Source: Candidatus Woesearchaeota archaeon (lineage in GTDB: Archaea > Nanobdellota > Nanobdellia > Woesearchaeales > GW2011-AR15). From it: DNA of 12,669 bases. Both the position numbers and the translations under genes were made by a program. The notes beneath the pieces were generated by a model, which worked only from the letters and a program-made list of their open reading frames with translations, did not search any database and was not told where the DNA came from. The stretch is from positions 1 through 12,669 of the forward strand of contig JAFGSP010000153.1 in assembly GCA_016934775.1 (NCBI GenBank). The letters run 5' to 3'. This document shows positions 6,889 through 12,669 of this stretch, piece by piece; position 1 is the stretch's first letter, and the number at the start of each line of letters is the position of its first letter.

Positions 6889-6905
6889 CGCCTCCTTAAT
6901 GAAGT
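6889..6905 (-). other. tRNA-Arg intron 1 (17 nt, position 37/38)
   Basis: It forms a textbook BHB. Exon bases C32-T33-T34-C35 pair with GAGG (6894-6891). The 5' bulge is TA|A and the 3' bulge is CG|A, each cut after the second base. The intron closes with CTT/AAG around a 4-nt loop. The anticodon stem forms the outer helix. Confidence 0.88.
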
Positions 6906-6924
6906 TAGAAGGCTGCCGCTCTAT

Positions 6925-6946
6925 TTGCCCTACTCAGAATGAGTAT
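6925..6946 (-). other. tRNA-Arg intron 2 (22 nt, D-loop, after G19)
   Basis: The D-loop is 32 nt instead of about 10. Within it TACTCA (6945-6940) pairs perfectly with TGAGTA (6936-6931) around a TTC loop. GCTT (6952-6949) can pair with GGGC (6930-6927) as two Watson-Crick plus two G-U pairs. This leaves 3-nt bulges GG|A (6948-6946) and AA|A (6926-6924), the BHB geometry. Cutting after the second bulge base joins G19 to ATA and rebuilds a normal D-loop. An ATA repeated at both ends leaves a 3-nt shift possible from sequence alone; the fold favours this placement. Confidence 0.8.
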
Positions 6947-6991
6947 CCAAGCTGAGCTACTAGGCCATACCTATGCAGAATAAAAGAATTC

Positions 6992-7000
6992 TTTTTAAAT
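6992..7000 (-). promoter_or_regulatory. TATA-like promoter of tRNA-Arg
   Basis: The - strand reads ATTTAAAAA, about 26 to 34 nt upstream of the tRNA 5' end at 6966, which is suitable spacing for an archaeal TATA box. Confidence 0.5.
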
Positions 7001-7021
7001 CTTTGTCAAAAAACTTCTATC

Positions 7022-7031
7022 TTTAAATATT
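7022..7031 (+). promoter_or_regulatory. TATA-like promoter of the 151-residue protein gene
   Basis: TTTAAATATT lies about 36 to 45 nt before the ATG at 7067, predicting a start site near 7050 and a short leader. That leader would hold GGGGGG at 7055-7060, 6 nt before the ATG, as the ribosome-binding site. Confidence 0.45.
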
Positions 7032-7066
7032 AACCTCTTTTTTCTAGAAGAATTGGGGGGATATAT

Positions 7067-7522
7067 ATGACTTATGAATTGGTTGCTGATCAGGAGATGG
7101 CTAAAGTCTATTTGCTTAATAATAGAACGATTGAATCACTAACACCTGAAAGGTTGTGGTGTATACTAGATAGTGCAATAGAAGTGGCATCACACAGGAA
7201 GGAAAATCCTCATATAATTCCAAAGCGTTTTGAGTATGATCTTGCCAATGCACCTTCAGGGGTTTACCCTTGGTATGAATTTGATGTCCATGATGTTCAA
7301 GGAAAAACCGGGATATCTATTGAGCTTTTCTTGGTTGATAAAGGAAATTTTTCTAAGGCATTTCCAACAGGGTATTATGTTAGTTTTTTTCCTGATAAAG
7401 ATAGCACTGAGCTGAGAGTTGAAAAGATTGATGCACGCAGTAGATTTCAGGAGATTAATGAACCTGATATTGATTTACTGGATGACTTAGCAAAAGCAAT
7501 TGCAGAAGGATTATATGATTAA
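7067..7522 (+). CDS. Hypothetical protein, 151 residues
   Basis: Soluble, acidic-leaning protein with no signal peptide or membrane segment. I do not recognise a family. It appears to have an N-terminal helical half (residues about 22-45, ERLWCILDSAIEVASH), a beta-rich middle with alternating hydrophobic residues (YPWYEFDVHDV, ISIELFLVDK, TGYYVSFFPD) and a closing acidic helix (DIDLLDDLAKAIAEGL). The layout suggests a small alpha/beta domain. The start is supported by a G-run 6 nt upstream and a TATA-like box. It is monocistronic and converges on top6A with only 9 nt between the two stops. Coding status is well supported; function is unknown. Confidence 0.75.
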   Translation: MTYELVADQEMAKVYLLNNRTIESLTPERLWCILDSAIEVASHRKENPHIIPKRFEYDLANAPSGVYPWYEFDVHDVQGKTGISIELFLVDKGNFSKAFPTGYYVSFFPDKDSTELRVEKIDARSRFQEINEPDIDLLDDLAKAIAEGLYD

Positions 7523-7531
7523 ATGAAATTA

Positions 7532-8626
7532 TTACGGCAGCCAGCTCTTAGGATTCTTGAGTTTCTGCGGCAGATAATCTGATATAACAAAGTTTAGGCC
7601 CCAGGCTGCAAGTGCCTGCTGCTCTGCTCTCTTCCTCATTTTTGCCATTTCTACCAGAGATTTCTGCCACTGCTTATGGTGCTGGACAAAAGGGTCATTC
7701 TTGATTCCATCTTTTATCCTCTTGACGTCAATGTCTTTTAGAGGATGTGTGGGTAATTTATAATCTATGATATCCTGGGTGGTTATTCCGATAAACTTTG
7801 CCCTTGGCACGCAAAAAAACTCATTAATATGAGCAGCATTTCCGCTTCCCACTTTCAGTGTTCTGTAAATGTTGAGGAACCCATATGGGTCGCCATCTGT
7901 AAATACAAAGACAGGGAGGTTCTTTTCATCACTTAATCTTCTGATAAATCTCCTGCAGGCTCTTGTGGGGACTCCGCTCATGCTTATCAGGATGCATTTG
8001 GCCTTTTTCCAGTAATTGTGCTTCACTAGTCTTTGGAACATACCAGCGGTCTCAATTGCGAGTATGAACTGTGCGTCTGTCTCGAACTTCAGGTGCTCGA
8101 CAGAAATAGGGATTGAATATGCTCCTGATCCGAATTTTGTGCAGTCAATCTTCAGCTCTTTCCCTGTATCGGGATCTTTATCAATAACAGTCAGCCTTCC
8201 TGCTACATCTCCCCCTTTTTCTTCAGGGATAAATCCCAGTTGTTCACGATTGACCATGAACATTGCCTCGACATCATCCATGACTGTATCTGATTCAGGC
8301 TGTTCTTTGAAGCGGGCTTCTCCCCAGTTTTTGCTCACATAGTATGCTTCTCTCTTGGTTGCAATGTCATCAGTCTCGACAAGCTGTTTTGACAATGACA
8401 TCATCTTGAGAGTCTGAGCAAAAGTCTTAACAGTAGATGCCGTGAGTGTCCTTGACTTGAATTTATTGTCAAGCTCAAAATACCCCTCATCTTCACTATA
8501 ATTCACATTGCTTAATGAACGCACAGGCATGCTTATCTCAGGCTGCTTCTCTTTTATGATGTCATCATAGATCTCATAGGCTTTTTTCTTTATCTCTTCA
8601 CTTACATTCTTTTCAGCCATCTTCAC
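7532..8626 (-). CDS. top6A: DNA topoisomerase VI subunit A
   Basis: Catalytic subunit of the type IIB topoisomerase that passes one DNA duplex through another and relaxes supercoils with ATP. Of 364 residues, the N-terminal CAP-like domain carries the Tyr pair Y95-Y96 in TKREAYYVSK; the second Tyr is the expected DNA-cleaving residue, as in Spo11. The Toprim domain has E192 in FILAIETAGMF and D244/D246 in FTDGDPYG, which bind Mg2+. Length is typical. The GTG start at 8626 overlaps the top6B stop as GTGA. An ATG two codons on (8620) is the alternative, and a GAGG serves either. It is the second gene of a top6B-top6A pair, so translation is probably coupled. It is the homologue of Spo11 and diagnostic of archaea here. 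Confidence 0.97.
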   Translation of the reverse strand: MKMAEKNVSEEIKKKAYEIYDDIIKEKQPEISMPVRSLSNVNYSEDEGYFELDNKFKSRTLTASTVKTFAQTLKMMSLSKQLVETDDIATKREAYYVSKNWGEARFKEQPESDTVMDDVEAMFMVNREQLGFIPEEKGGDVAGRLTVIDKDPDTGKELKIDCTKFGSGAYSIPISVEHLKFETDAQFILAIETAGMFQRLVKHNYWKKAKCILISMSGVPTRACRRFIRRLSDEKNLPVFVFTDGDPYGFLNIYRTLKVGSGNAAHINEFFCVPRAKFIGITTQDIIDYKLPTHPLKDIDVKRIKDGIKNDPFVQHHKQWQKSLVEMAKMRKRAEQQALAAWGLNFVISDYLPQKLKNPKSWLP

Positions 8627-10425
8627 ATGTCCTCTTCATAACTCTCTTCATCTTCACCTGATGCTTCCTCGTCATCATAATCATCAAATTCCCCTTCCAA
8701 TGAATCAATATCAATCCTTTTTCTCTCAGCTTTCGGCCCGTAATCTTTTTGCAATTCTTCAATATGTTCTCTTTTTATGGATCTTGACTTGTCCAGCACA
8801 ACTTTCAGATGAGCTTCCATTCTTCCTCTTTCAACATCATCAAGCTTAAGCAGTTCCTGAATTGCTTCTCCAACATAAGGGAGGTATTTAGAGATATAAT
8901 CTACTTTTTTGAGCTCTTTTCTTAGCCTGTGCTTCTTTCCGAGATATTTTCCGAGTTCTCTTCCTACTTCCTGCAGAGCAAGCTTTATCTCTTTTATTAT
9001 TTCAGGATAATGTGCAATAGCTTCTTTTGCCTCGCTTGTAAACGGGACCCAGACAGACGCCATGTGGACTAAAATTATGCATGGCCCATGCGGGATTCCT
9101 CTTCCTGGCTGCTTAAGTCCGTAGCTCCTCCAGTTGGTGCTGGAAACAGATTTCACCACAGAACAGGAGCCCTGCTGGTACAGCAAAGGAACCCTGTTTG
9201 CAAATCTTAACATTTCAGCAGGCTTCTCAGCTTCAAGGTTTCCGCCATATGCGACAGCTGCCTCGATTATGAAGGGATTTCCCCTATAAACTGCCGGCGG
9301 TCTTGTTGTTGAGGCGTAAAATTCAGCATTCACTTCCTTTTTTATCCCCTTTTCTAATAATTCTTTTCCGATTGGGGAGATGCAATCTGTTGGGGGATTC
9401 ATGATTTTTGTCTTTTTGATGCCTTCCATAAGCTTTTCAGCCATCTCCCTGCTTATCCTGCCGGGTTTTGTGGAAGGCAGGATAGCAGCCTCTTCGCATA
9501 TCTGCTTTGCAGTTCCGCTTCCAACCCTTGAAAATTCATTTGTCAGGAATGCCTGCAAAGTCCGGTATTCAGTATACCTGAGCATCTTCATCAGCCTGCC
9601 AAGCTCAACACCATAAGGATGAGGCTTTATCTCATGAGGCTCTCTAGGCATCTTGTCAGTGGCACGTACAAACATCACCTGGGCATCTTTAGGTGGCTGG
9701 TATATTATAGTAGCATGGGGATTGATGATAGCAGTCTGCTTGATATATTCATCAACTGACTGTGTTCCCTTTATGTAATATCCTTCAAGGTCTATCTCGA
9801 CTCTTGTGCCGTGCTCTTTATGCCACTCCACCTGCTTTTCGGAAAGTATCTGGGGCTTGTTTTTTACAGTATCAAGCTTCAGCTCAATCTCATGAGCAGG
9901 ATGGTTCTTTGATATCCTCGAAATAATCCTTGCAGGCCTTCCTGTCGTGAGCTGGCCGTACATGACGCTGGCCGAGATACCGATACCTTGCTGTCCCCTG
10001 GATTGCTTCATAGTATGGAACTTGCTTCCGTAGAGGAGCTTTGCAAATATCTTAGGTATCTGCGCCTTGACAATACCCGGACCGTTATCTTCAACAACTA
10101 TCCTATACCTATCATTACCCATATCAGTTATTTCAATAATAAGCTCAGGAAGGATATTTGCTTCCTCACATGCATCAAGGGCATTATCAACAGCTTCTTT
10201 TATAGTAGTAAGAAGTGCCTTTTTTTTATTGTCAAACCCAAGAAGATGCCTGTTTTTCTCAAAGAACTCAGCTACAGAAATCTCTCTCTGCTTCTTTGCC
10301 AATTCTACGGCAATCGGTTTTTTCTCAGGCTGCTTATTATCTTCAGTCATCTGTTCTACCTTCTCTGTGTTATTAGTCCCTGCATCAAAAAAAGAATCCA
10401 GATCCAGAGTTTTCTGCATATGCAT
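8623..10425 (-). CDS. top6B: DNA topoisomerase VI subunit B
   Basis: ATPase subunit that dimerises on ATP and drives strand passage by subunit A. The 600-residue protein has a GHKL ATPase domain: KEAVDNALDAC with the catalytic Glu near 77 and Asn81, EDNGPGI near 112-118, and RGQQGIGIS near 143-151. A helix-two-turn-helix region follows (about 230-330), then the transducer domain with the ATP-contacting lysine in VPFTSEAKEAI near 465. The C-terminus ends in a strongly acidic tail of about 25 residues (DSLEGEFDDYDDEE onward). Two starts are close, ATG 10425 and ATG 10419 (MHMQK). The first gives 600 residues, while GAGAG sits 6 nt before the second. It is followed directly by top6A with a GTGA overlap. 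Confidence 0.97.
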   Translation of the reverse strand: MHMQKTLDLDSFFDAGTNNTEKVEQMTEDNKQPEKKPIAVELAKKQREISVAEFFEKNRHLLGFDNKKKALLTTIKEAVDNALDACEEANILPELIIEITDMGNDRYRIVVEDNGPGIVKAQIPKIFAKLLYGSKFHTMKQSRGQQGIGISASVMYGQLTTGRPARIISRISKNHPAHEIELKLDTVKNKPQILSEKQVEWHKEHGTRVEIDLEGYYIKGTQSVDEYIKQTAIINPHATIIYQPPKDAQVMFVRATDKMPREPHEIKPHPYGVELGRLMKMLRYTEYRTLQAFLTNEFSRVGSGTAKQICEEAAILPSTKPGRISREMAEKLMEGIKKTKIMNPPTDCISPIGKELLEKGIKKEVNAEFYASTTRPPAVYRGNPFIIEAAVAYGGNLEAEKPAEMLRFANRVPLLYQQGSCSVVKSVSSTNWRSYGLKQPGRGIPHGPCIILVHMASVWVPFTSEAKEAIAHYPEIIKEIKLALQEVGRELGKYLGKKHRLRKELKKVDYISKYLPYVGEAIQELLKLDDVERGRMEAHLKVVLDKSRSIKREHIEELQKDYGPKAERKRIDIDSLEGEFDDYDDEEASGEDEESYEEDM

Positions 10426-10441
10426 CTCTCAAACAAAAATT

Positions 10442-10456
10442 GATTTATTAATCTTT
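10442..10456 (-). promoter_or_regulatory. BRE/TATA-like promoter of top6B-top6A
   Basis: The - strand reads CGAAAG followed by ATTAATAAAT, a purine-rich BRE-like hexamer and a TATA-like element, ending 17 nt before ATG 10425 and 23 nt before ATG 10419. The spacing predicts a leaderless or nearly leaderless mRNA for the topoisomerase pair. Confidence 0.45.
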
Positions 10457-10477
10457 CGGAGGAATTCCTGGCAAGGC

Positions 10478-11047
10478 TTATCTTATCATTCCGAATCTCT
10501 TGTTTTTTGAGGTCATCCTGATGAAATAGTCAAGGCTTTTCCGGAATGCCTCATTTCCATGTCGCCTTCTGCTTTCAATATATCCAATCCTGACTTTCTT
10601 GTATCCTTCAGGGAACTTCTGGAAATTTGCCCATGCTTGCTTATTAGCTTTTAAAGAGCGAAGTATATCTGGAGGAATTATGAGTTTTTCCTTTTTATCT
10701 ATTGTTTCATCAAAAAGCCCCGATACAGCTTTTAATCCATAAGGAGTCATTCTTTTGTTTTTGATCAGCCTGCGGATTCGTTCTTTGTTCATTTCAGACA
10801 ACGAGCTACGTGGTCTTCTTGGTGTGAACCTTTGTGCATATTTTTTTTTGTCTATGCCTTTGACTATGCTGTCAATCCAGCCATAGCATAGCGCTTCATC
10901 CACAGTATCATTATAGGGGAGCCTGGGCATGCCAGATGATTTCCTGTAGTAGATAAGCCAGACCTCTTTTTCTTTAGAATGGTTTTTCTCAAGCCATGTT
11001 CTCCAGTCGCTGCTGTCAGTCAGATAGACTGTTTTTCCAATTTCCAT
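10478..11047 (-). CDS. YdeI/OmpD-associated family protein
   Basis: The 189-residue protein matches the family usually named bacteriocin-protection or YdeI/OmpD-associated. Seen motifs are DWRTWLEKNH (residues 14-23), KEVWLIYYRKSSG (27-39), EALCYGWIDS (51-60) and RFTPRRPRSSLSEMNKER (73-90), followed by a basic helical region containing RRLIKNKRMTPYGLKAV and a C-terminal YdeI-like domain. The biochemical role is unsettled and the family name comes from bacterial phenotypes. The family is much commoner in bacteria than archaea, so lateral acquisition is plausible but not shown here. It has its own TATA-like box at leaderless distance and lies 52 nt upstream of top6B on the same strand. It diverges from the CARF-like regulator. 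Confidence 0.88.
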   Translation of the reverse strand: MEIGKTVYLTDSSDWRTWLEKNHSKEKEVWLIYYRKSSGMPRLPYNDTVDEALCYGWIDSIVKGIDKKKYAQRFTPRRPRSSLSEMNKERIRRLIKNKRMTPYGLKAVSGLFDETIDKKEKLIIPPDILRSLKANKQAWANFQKFPEGYKKVRIGYIESRRRHGNEAFRKSLDYFIRMTSKNKRFGMIR

Positions 11048-11070
11048 CTATATAATTGCAGAATTAAAGG

Positions 11071-11080
11071 GTTTATAAAA
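11071..11080 (-). promoter_or_regulatory. TATA-like promoter of the YdeI-family gene
   Basis: TTTATAAA within GTTTATAAAA is centred about 28 nt upstream of the ATG at 11047, and no ribosome site precedes that ATG. This is the arrangement expected of a leaderless archaeal transcript. Confidence 0.6.
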
Positions 11081-11130
11081 TGATTGATGGATTTATTTAT
11101 CATATATAAGCACCACTTATTAAACAATAA

Positions 11131-11150
11131 TTTTAATAGTTAAACATCAA
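11131..11150 (+). repeat. Direct repeat, copy 1 (possible operator)
   Basis: TTTTAATAGTTAAACATCAA matches copy 2 at 18 of 20 positions, with starts 45 bp apart. It lies in the divergent promoter region between the YdeI-family gene and the CARF-like regulator. A shorter TTATTAAACA at 11118-11127 shares the core TTAAACA. Binding by the adjacent regulator is inference. Confidence 0.5.
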
Positions 11151-11151
11151 G

Positions 11152-11165
11152 ATTATAAATTAAAA
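11152..11165 (+). promoter_or_regulatory. TATA-like promoter of the CARF-like regulator
   Basis: ATTATAAATTAAAA is the best TATA-like element on the + strand upstream of 11211. It would place transcription start near 11183, inside direct-repeat copy 2. The whole region is AT-rich, so other boxes are possible. Confidence 0.4.
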
Positions 11166-11175
11166 TAAATTCTTT

Positions 11176-11195
11176 TTTTAATACTTAAACAGCAA
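11176..11195 (+). repeat. Direct repeat, copy 2 (possible operator)
   Basis: TTTTAATACTTAAACAGCAA is the second copy, differing from copy 1 at two positions. It lies 16 nt before the regulator's ATG and over the predicted start site, where a bound protein would block transcription. That role is inferred. Confidence 0.5.
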
Positions 11196-11200
11196 ACTTG

Positions 11201-11206
11201 GGTGAT
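11201..11206 (+). promoter_or_regulatory. Ribosome-binding site that decides the regulator start
   Basis: GGTGAT, preceded by G, is complementary to the AUCACC end of archaeal 16S rRNA and lies 4 nt before the ATG at 11211. It rules against the in-frame GTG at 11202, which lies inside this site. Confidence 0.7.
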
Positions 11207-11210
11207 AAAC

Positions 11211-11855
11211 ATGAAAAAAATTGTGGTTGCTCCTATGGGAGACAACATGGATGCGCTGTTTGTCGGCATCAGGGAGTTTCCTACAGACAAGATAATATTA
11301 GTGTCTTGTGAAGCAAGATACCTGGAAGCTCAAAAAGTAAAGGATGACCTTGACAGGTTCAGGATTCCTACTCATATTATGAAAATAGAAGGTAAGACTG
11401 AGATTGAGATATGGGAAGGCACTTTCAAGGCTATTTCAGAGATTAGATCTTCAGAACCAGAACAGGAAATTCTTGTAAATGTAGCTACAGGAGACAGGAC
11501 AACAAGATGCGCAGCGACAAGCGCTGCTTTTGTGAACGGCCTGAAGGCTTTTGCAACTTCCGAAGACAAGACCTTAATGTTGCCTGTCATGAAGTTCAAC
11601 TATTATAAGCTGATCTCTGACAAGAAGATGGATATCCTGAAAATCCTGCATGACAAGACCTGCTGCTCTTCATTGGAGGAACTGAGCAGGAGGACAGGCA
11701 TGAGCCTTCCTTTGATATCCTATCATATAAACGGCAACCTGAAATCAGACGGCCTCAAGACAATGGGCCTTGTCGAGACAACAGAATCTAAAGGCAGGGT
11801 GGCAGTTGAACTTAGCTCACTCGGAAGGATGATCGTCAGGGGATATATTAACTAA
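11211..11855 (+). CDS. CARF-like domain plus winged-helix transcriptional regulator
   Basis: A 214-residue protein. The N-terminal Rossmann-like half starts with strand KKIVVAPMGDNMDAL and has a nucleotide-loop-like VNVATGDRTTRCAAT at 89-103, the position where CARF domains carry the ligand-binding motif. Residues about 139-214 look like a winged helix: MDILKILHD, SLEELSRRTGMSLPLISYHI as the recognition helix-turn-helix, then a wing and LSSLGRMIVRGY. This order resembles Csa3 and the archaeal HFX_2341-like regulators, which I recall rather than searched. It probably binds DNA, perhaps under control of a nucleotide ligand. No CRISPR array or cas gene is in the window. The start is set by GGTGAT 4 nt upstream, and direct repeats in its promoter suggest self-regulation. 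Confidence 0.8.
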   Translation: MKKIVVAPMGDNMDALFVGIREFPTDKIILVSCEARYLEAQKVKDDLDRFRIPTHIMKIEGKTEIEIWEGTFKAISEIRSSEPEQEILVNVATGDRTTRCAATSAAFVNGLKAFATSEDKTLMLPVMKFNYYKLISDKKMDILKILHDKTCCSSLEELSRRTGMSLPLISYHINGNLKSDGLKTMGLVETTESKGRVAVELSSLGRMIVRGYIN

Positions 11856-11859
11856 TTTT

Positions 11860-11867
11860 TTATATAA
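11860..11867 (+). promoter_or_regulatory. TATA-like promoter of the alpha/beta hydrolase, overlapping an oligo-T stop
   Basis: TTATATAA lies 20 to 27 nt before the ATG at 11887, and no ribosome site precedes that ATG, pointing to a leaderless mRNA. The T-run at 11856-11861, directly after the regulator's stop, could terminate the upstream transcript. Confidence 0.5.
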
Positions 11868-11886
11868 CTTTATTCTATTCCATTAT

Positions 11887-12669
11887 ATGGTAGATGTTTT
11901 TCCTCTTTATATTGAAACAAACGGGATTGTTCTTAGAGGAAAGAGTTTCATACCTAAAGAATATGATGAAAAAGATCCTGTAATTATCTATATCCCTGGA
12001 TATATGAACACTGTTGACAGGTCATATGCCTTGTGCAAAAACCTTGGTGAAGACTATCACACTGACTGCATCAATATGAGAGGTCAGGGTAATTCTGACG
12101 GTTATAGGATAGATGTCGAAAAGTCCATAATTGAATTCCAGGCTATCTTTGAAGCTTACAAAAAGGAATTTCCCAATAGAAAACTAGTTGTGGTCGGACA
12201 TTCTCTGGGAGGAGCTATTGCTTTTGAAGCCGGTAAGAGAGCCGGTCTTGAGAACATAATACTCTTGTCTCCTTTTGGCGGCAGCGACTATCTTGGTCCT
12301 CTCCATTCAATAGGATTTGATATTGTTAAGAAGATGAAGAAGAAAATGAGAGAGAAAGTAGATTTGGCTTTGTATGCTCTTGGGATATCAAGAGAGGCCC
12401 TTGGTGTATCAGCACCCCTACAATCAGTAATTGAACTAGATAAAGTTGATTTTTTGGATACTATCTCTGAGGTTAATTCTCCTTATAAAAATGCATTGGT
12501 GGTGCTTCCGACACATGATTCTGCGTTAGGACTCTTCCCATGGGCAAAGCGCCGGAAAGAAGAATACGGCCGGCTGGAGAGGATAGCAGAAAAAACAGAG
12601 CTAATCAAACCCTTGGGCAACCACAATCTAAATCTTTTTTCACCTATTCCTGTGGCAGCAAACCCTATA
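11887..12669 (+). CDS. Alpha/beta hydrolase (3' partial)
   Basis: The frame runs from ATG 11887 without a stop to the right edge, giving 261 residues. It has the oxyanion-hole segment VIIYIPGYM (32-40), NMRGQGNSDG (63-72), and the nucleophile elbow GHSLGG at 104-109 with Ser106. Likely acid and base are D211 in LPTHD and H246 in GNHNL, completing a Ser-Asp-His triad. This resembles serine aminopeptidase S33 and monoglyceride-lipase-like hydrolases; the substrate cannot be told. With the triad already present, probably only the C-terminal end is missing. No signal peptide is visible, so it is probably cytoplasmic. It follows the CARF-like gene by 31 nt on the same strand but seems to have its own promoter. 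Confidence 0.88.
   Translation, partial: MVDVFPLYIETNGIVLRGKSFIPKEYDEKDPVIIYIPGYMNTVDRSYALCKNLGEDYHTDCINMRGQGNSDGYRIDVEKSIIEFQAIFEAYKKEFPNRKLVVVGHSLGGAIAFEAGKRAGLENIILLSPFGGSDYLGPLHSIGFDIVKKMKKKMREKVDLALYALGISREALGVSAPLQSVIELDKVDFLDTISEVNSPYKNALVVLPTHDSALGLFPWAKRRKEEYGRLERIAEKTELIKPLGNHNLNLFSPIPVAANPI

Larger units (their letters stand above)
6853..6966 (-). tRNA. trnR: tRNA-Arg(UCU) with two introns
   Basis: On the - strand, acceptor GGCCTAG (6966-6960) pairs perfectly with CTAGGCC (6860-6854), and G73 is at 6853. The D-stem is GCTC (6957-6954) with GAGC (6921-6918). The anticodon stem GCAGC/GCTGA has four pairs plus a G27-A43 mismatch. The T-arm is GGGGG-TTCAAAT-CCTCC. The loop C-T-TCT-A-A gives anticodon UCU. 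Removing a 17-nt insert at 37/38 and a 22-nt insert in the D-loop leaves a normal 75-nt tRNA with D-loop AGCTTGGATA, restoring A14, G18-G19 and A21. No CCA is encoded. A TATA-like box lies about 30 nt upstream. Confidence 0.93.

Noticed and set aside
6427..6966. tRNA genes as integration (att) sites for the neighbouring sugar operon
   Set aside because: No duplicated tRNA 3' segment, integrase or transposase is visible, so there is no evidence of an island boundary.
8016..8342. 108-codon frame on the + strand inside top6A
   Set aside because: It lies wholly opposite the Toprim-domain coding region of top6A and has no promoter, ribosome site or recognisable protein pattern.
10459..10468. Perfect palindrome AGGAATTCCT between the YdeI-family gene and top6B
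   Set aside because: A 10-bp palindrome occurs by chance at this scale and no second copy or regulator link was seen.
9988..10510. Two long + strand frames opposite the 5' end of top6B
   Set aside because: They overlap each other and the conserved GHKL ATPase coding region. Their translations are Ser/Leu/Ile/Phe-rich, as expected of antisense frames.
11048..11210. CRISPR-like array suggested by repeats near the CARF-like gene
   Set aside because: There are only two degenerate 20-bp copies in AT-rich DNA with a single spacer, so they fit operators better than an array.

Overview
This window is archaeal DNA. The strongest evidence is an adjacent pair of DNA topoisomerase VI subunit genes (B then A) and two tRNA genes interrupted by small introns, at least two of which have the bulge-helix-bulge (BHB) geometry cut by the archaeal splicing endonuclease. 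TATA-like boxes about 25 to 30 nt upstream of several starts, leaderless-looking starts, and a GGTGAT ribosome site complementary to an archaeal 16S 3' end agree with this. The compact, AT-rich layout would fit a DPANN-type lineage, but nothing here proves a phylum.

Region 1 (1-4925, + strand) is a surface-polysaccharide operon cut by the left edge. In order it holds glucose-1-phosphate cytidylyltransferase (partial), an SDR reductase or epimerase, an RmlC-like cupin epimerase, CDP-glucose 4,6-dehydratase, CDP-4-keto-6-deoxyglucose 3-dehydrase (His in place of the PLP lysine, with the four-cysteine iron-sulfur motif) and a family 2 glycosyltransferase. All five junctions overlap by 4 to 22 nt. 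Together the enzymes suit synthesis of a CDP-3,6-dideoxyhexose. The added epimerase and reductase make an ascarylose-type sugar the best guess. The NADH-dependent iron-sulfur reductase (RfbI/DdhD/AscD) that normally works with the 3-dehydrase is not in view.

Region 2 (4926-7066) holds a convergent multi-pass membrane glycosyltransferase (GT-C type) on the - strand. Just upstream on the same strand is tRNA-Cys(GCA) with a 40-nt intron. Next come a 62-residue two-helix membrane protein (+), a perfect 6-bp hairpin, and tRNA-Arg(UCU) (-). The Arg tRNA carries two introns: 17 nt at the usual 37/38 site and 22 nt inside the D-loop.

Region 3 (7067-10425) holds an unrecognised 151-residue protein (+) and the top6B-top6A pair (-), whose coding regions overlap by 3 nt in a GTGA.

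Region 4 (10426-12669) holds a YdeI/OmpD-associated family protein (-), a 163-nt AT-rich divergent promoter region with two near-identical 20-bp direct repeats, a CARF-like plus winged-helix regulator (+), and an alpha/beta hydrolase cut by the right edge (+). No CRISPR array, cas gene, transposase or rRNA is visible.
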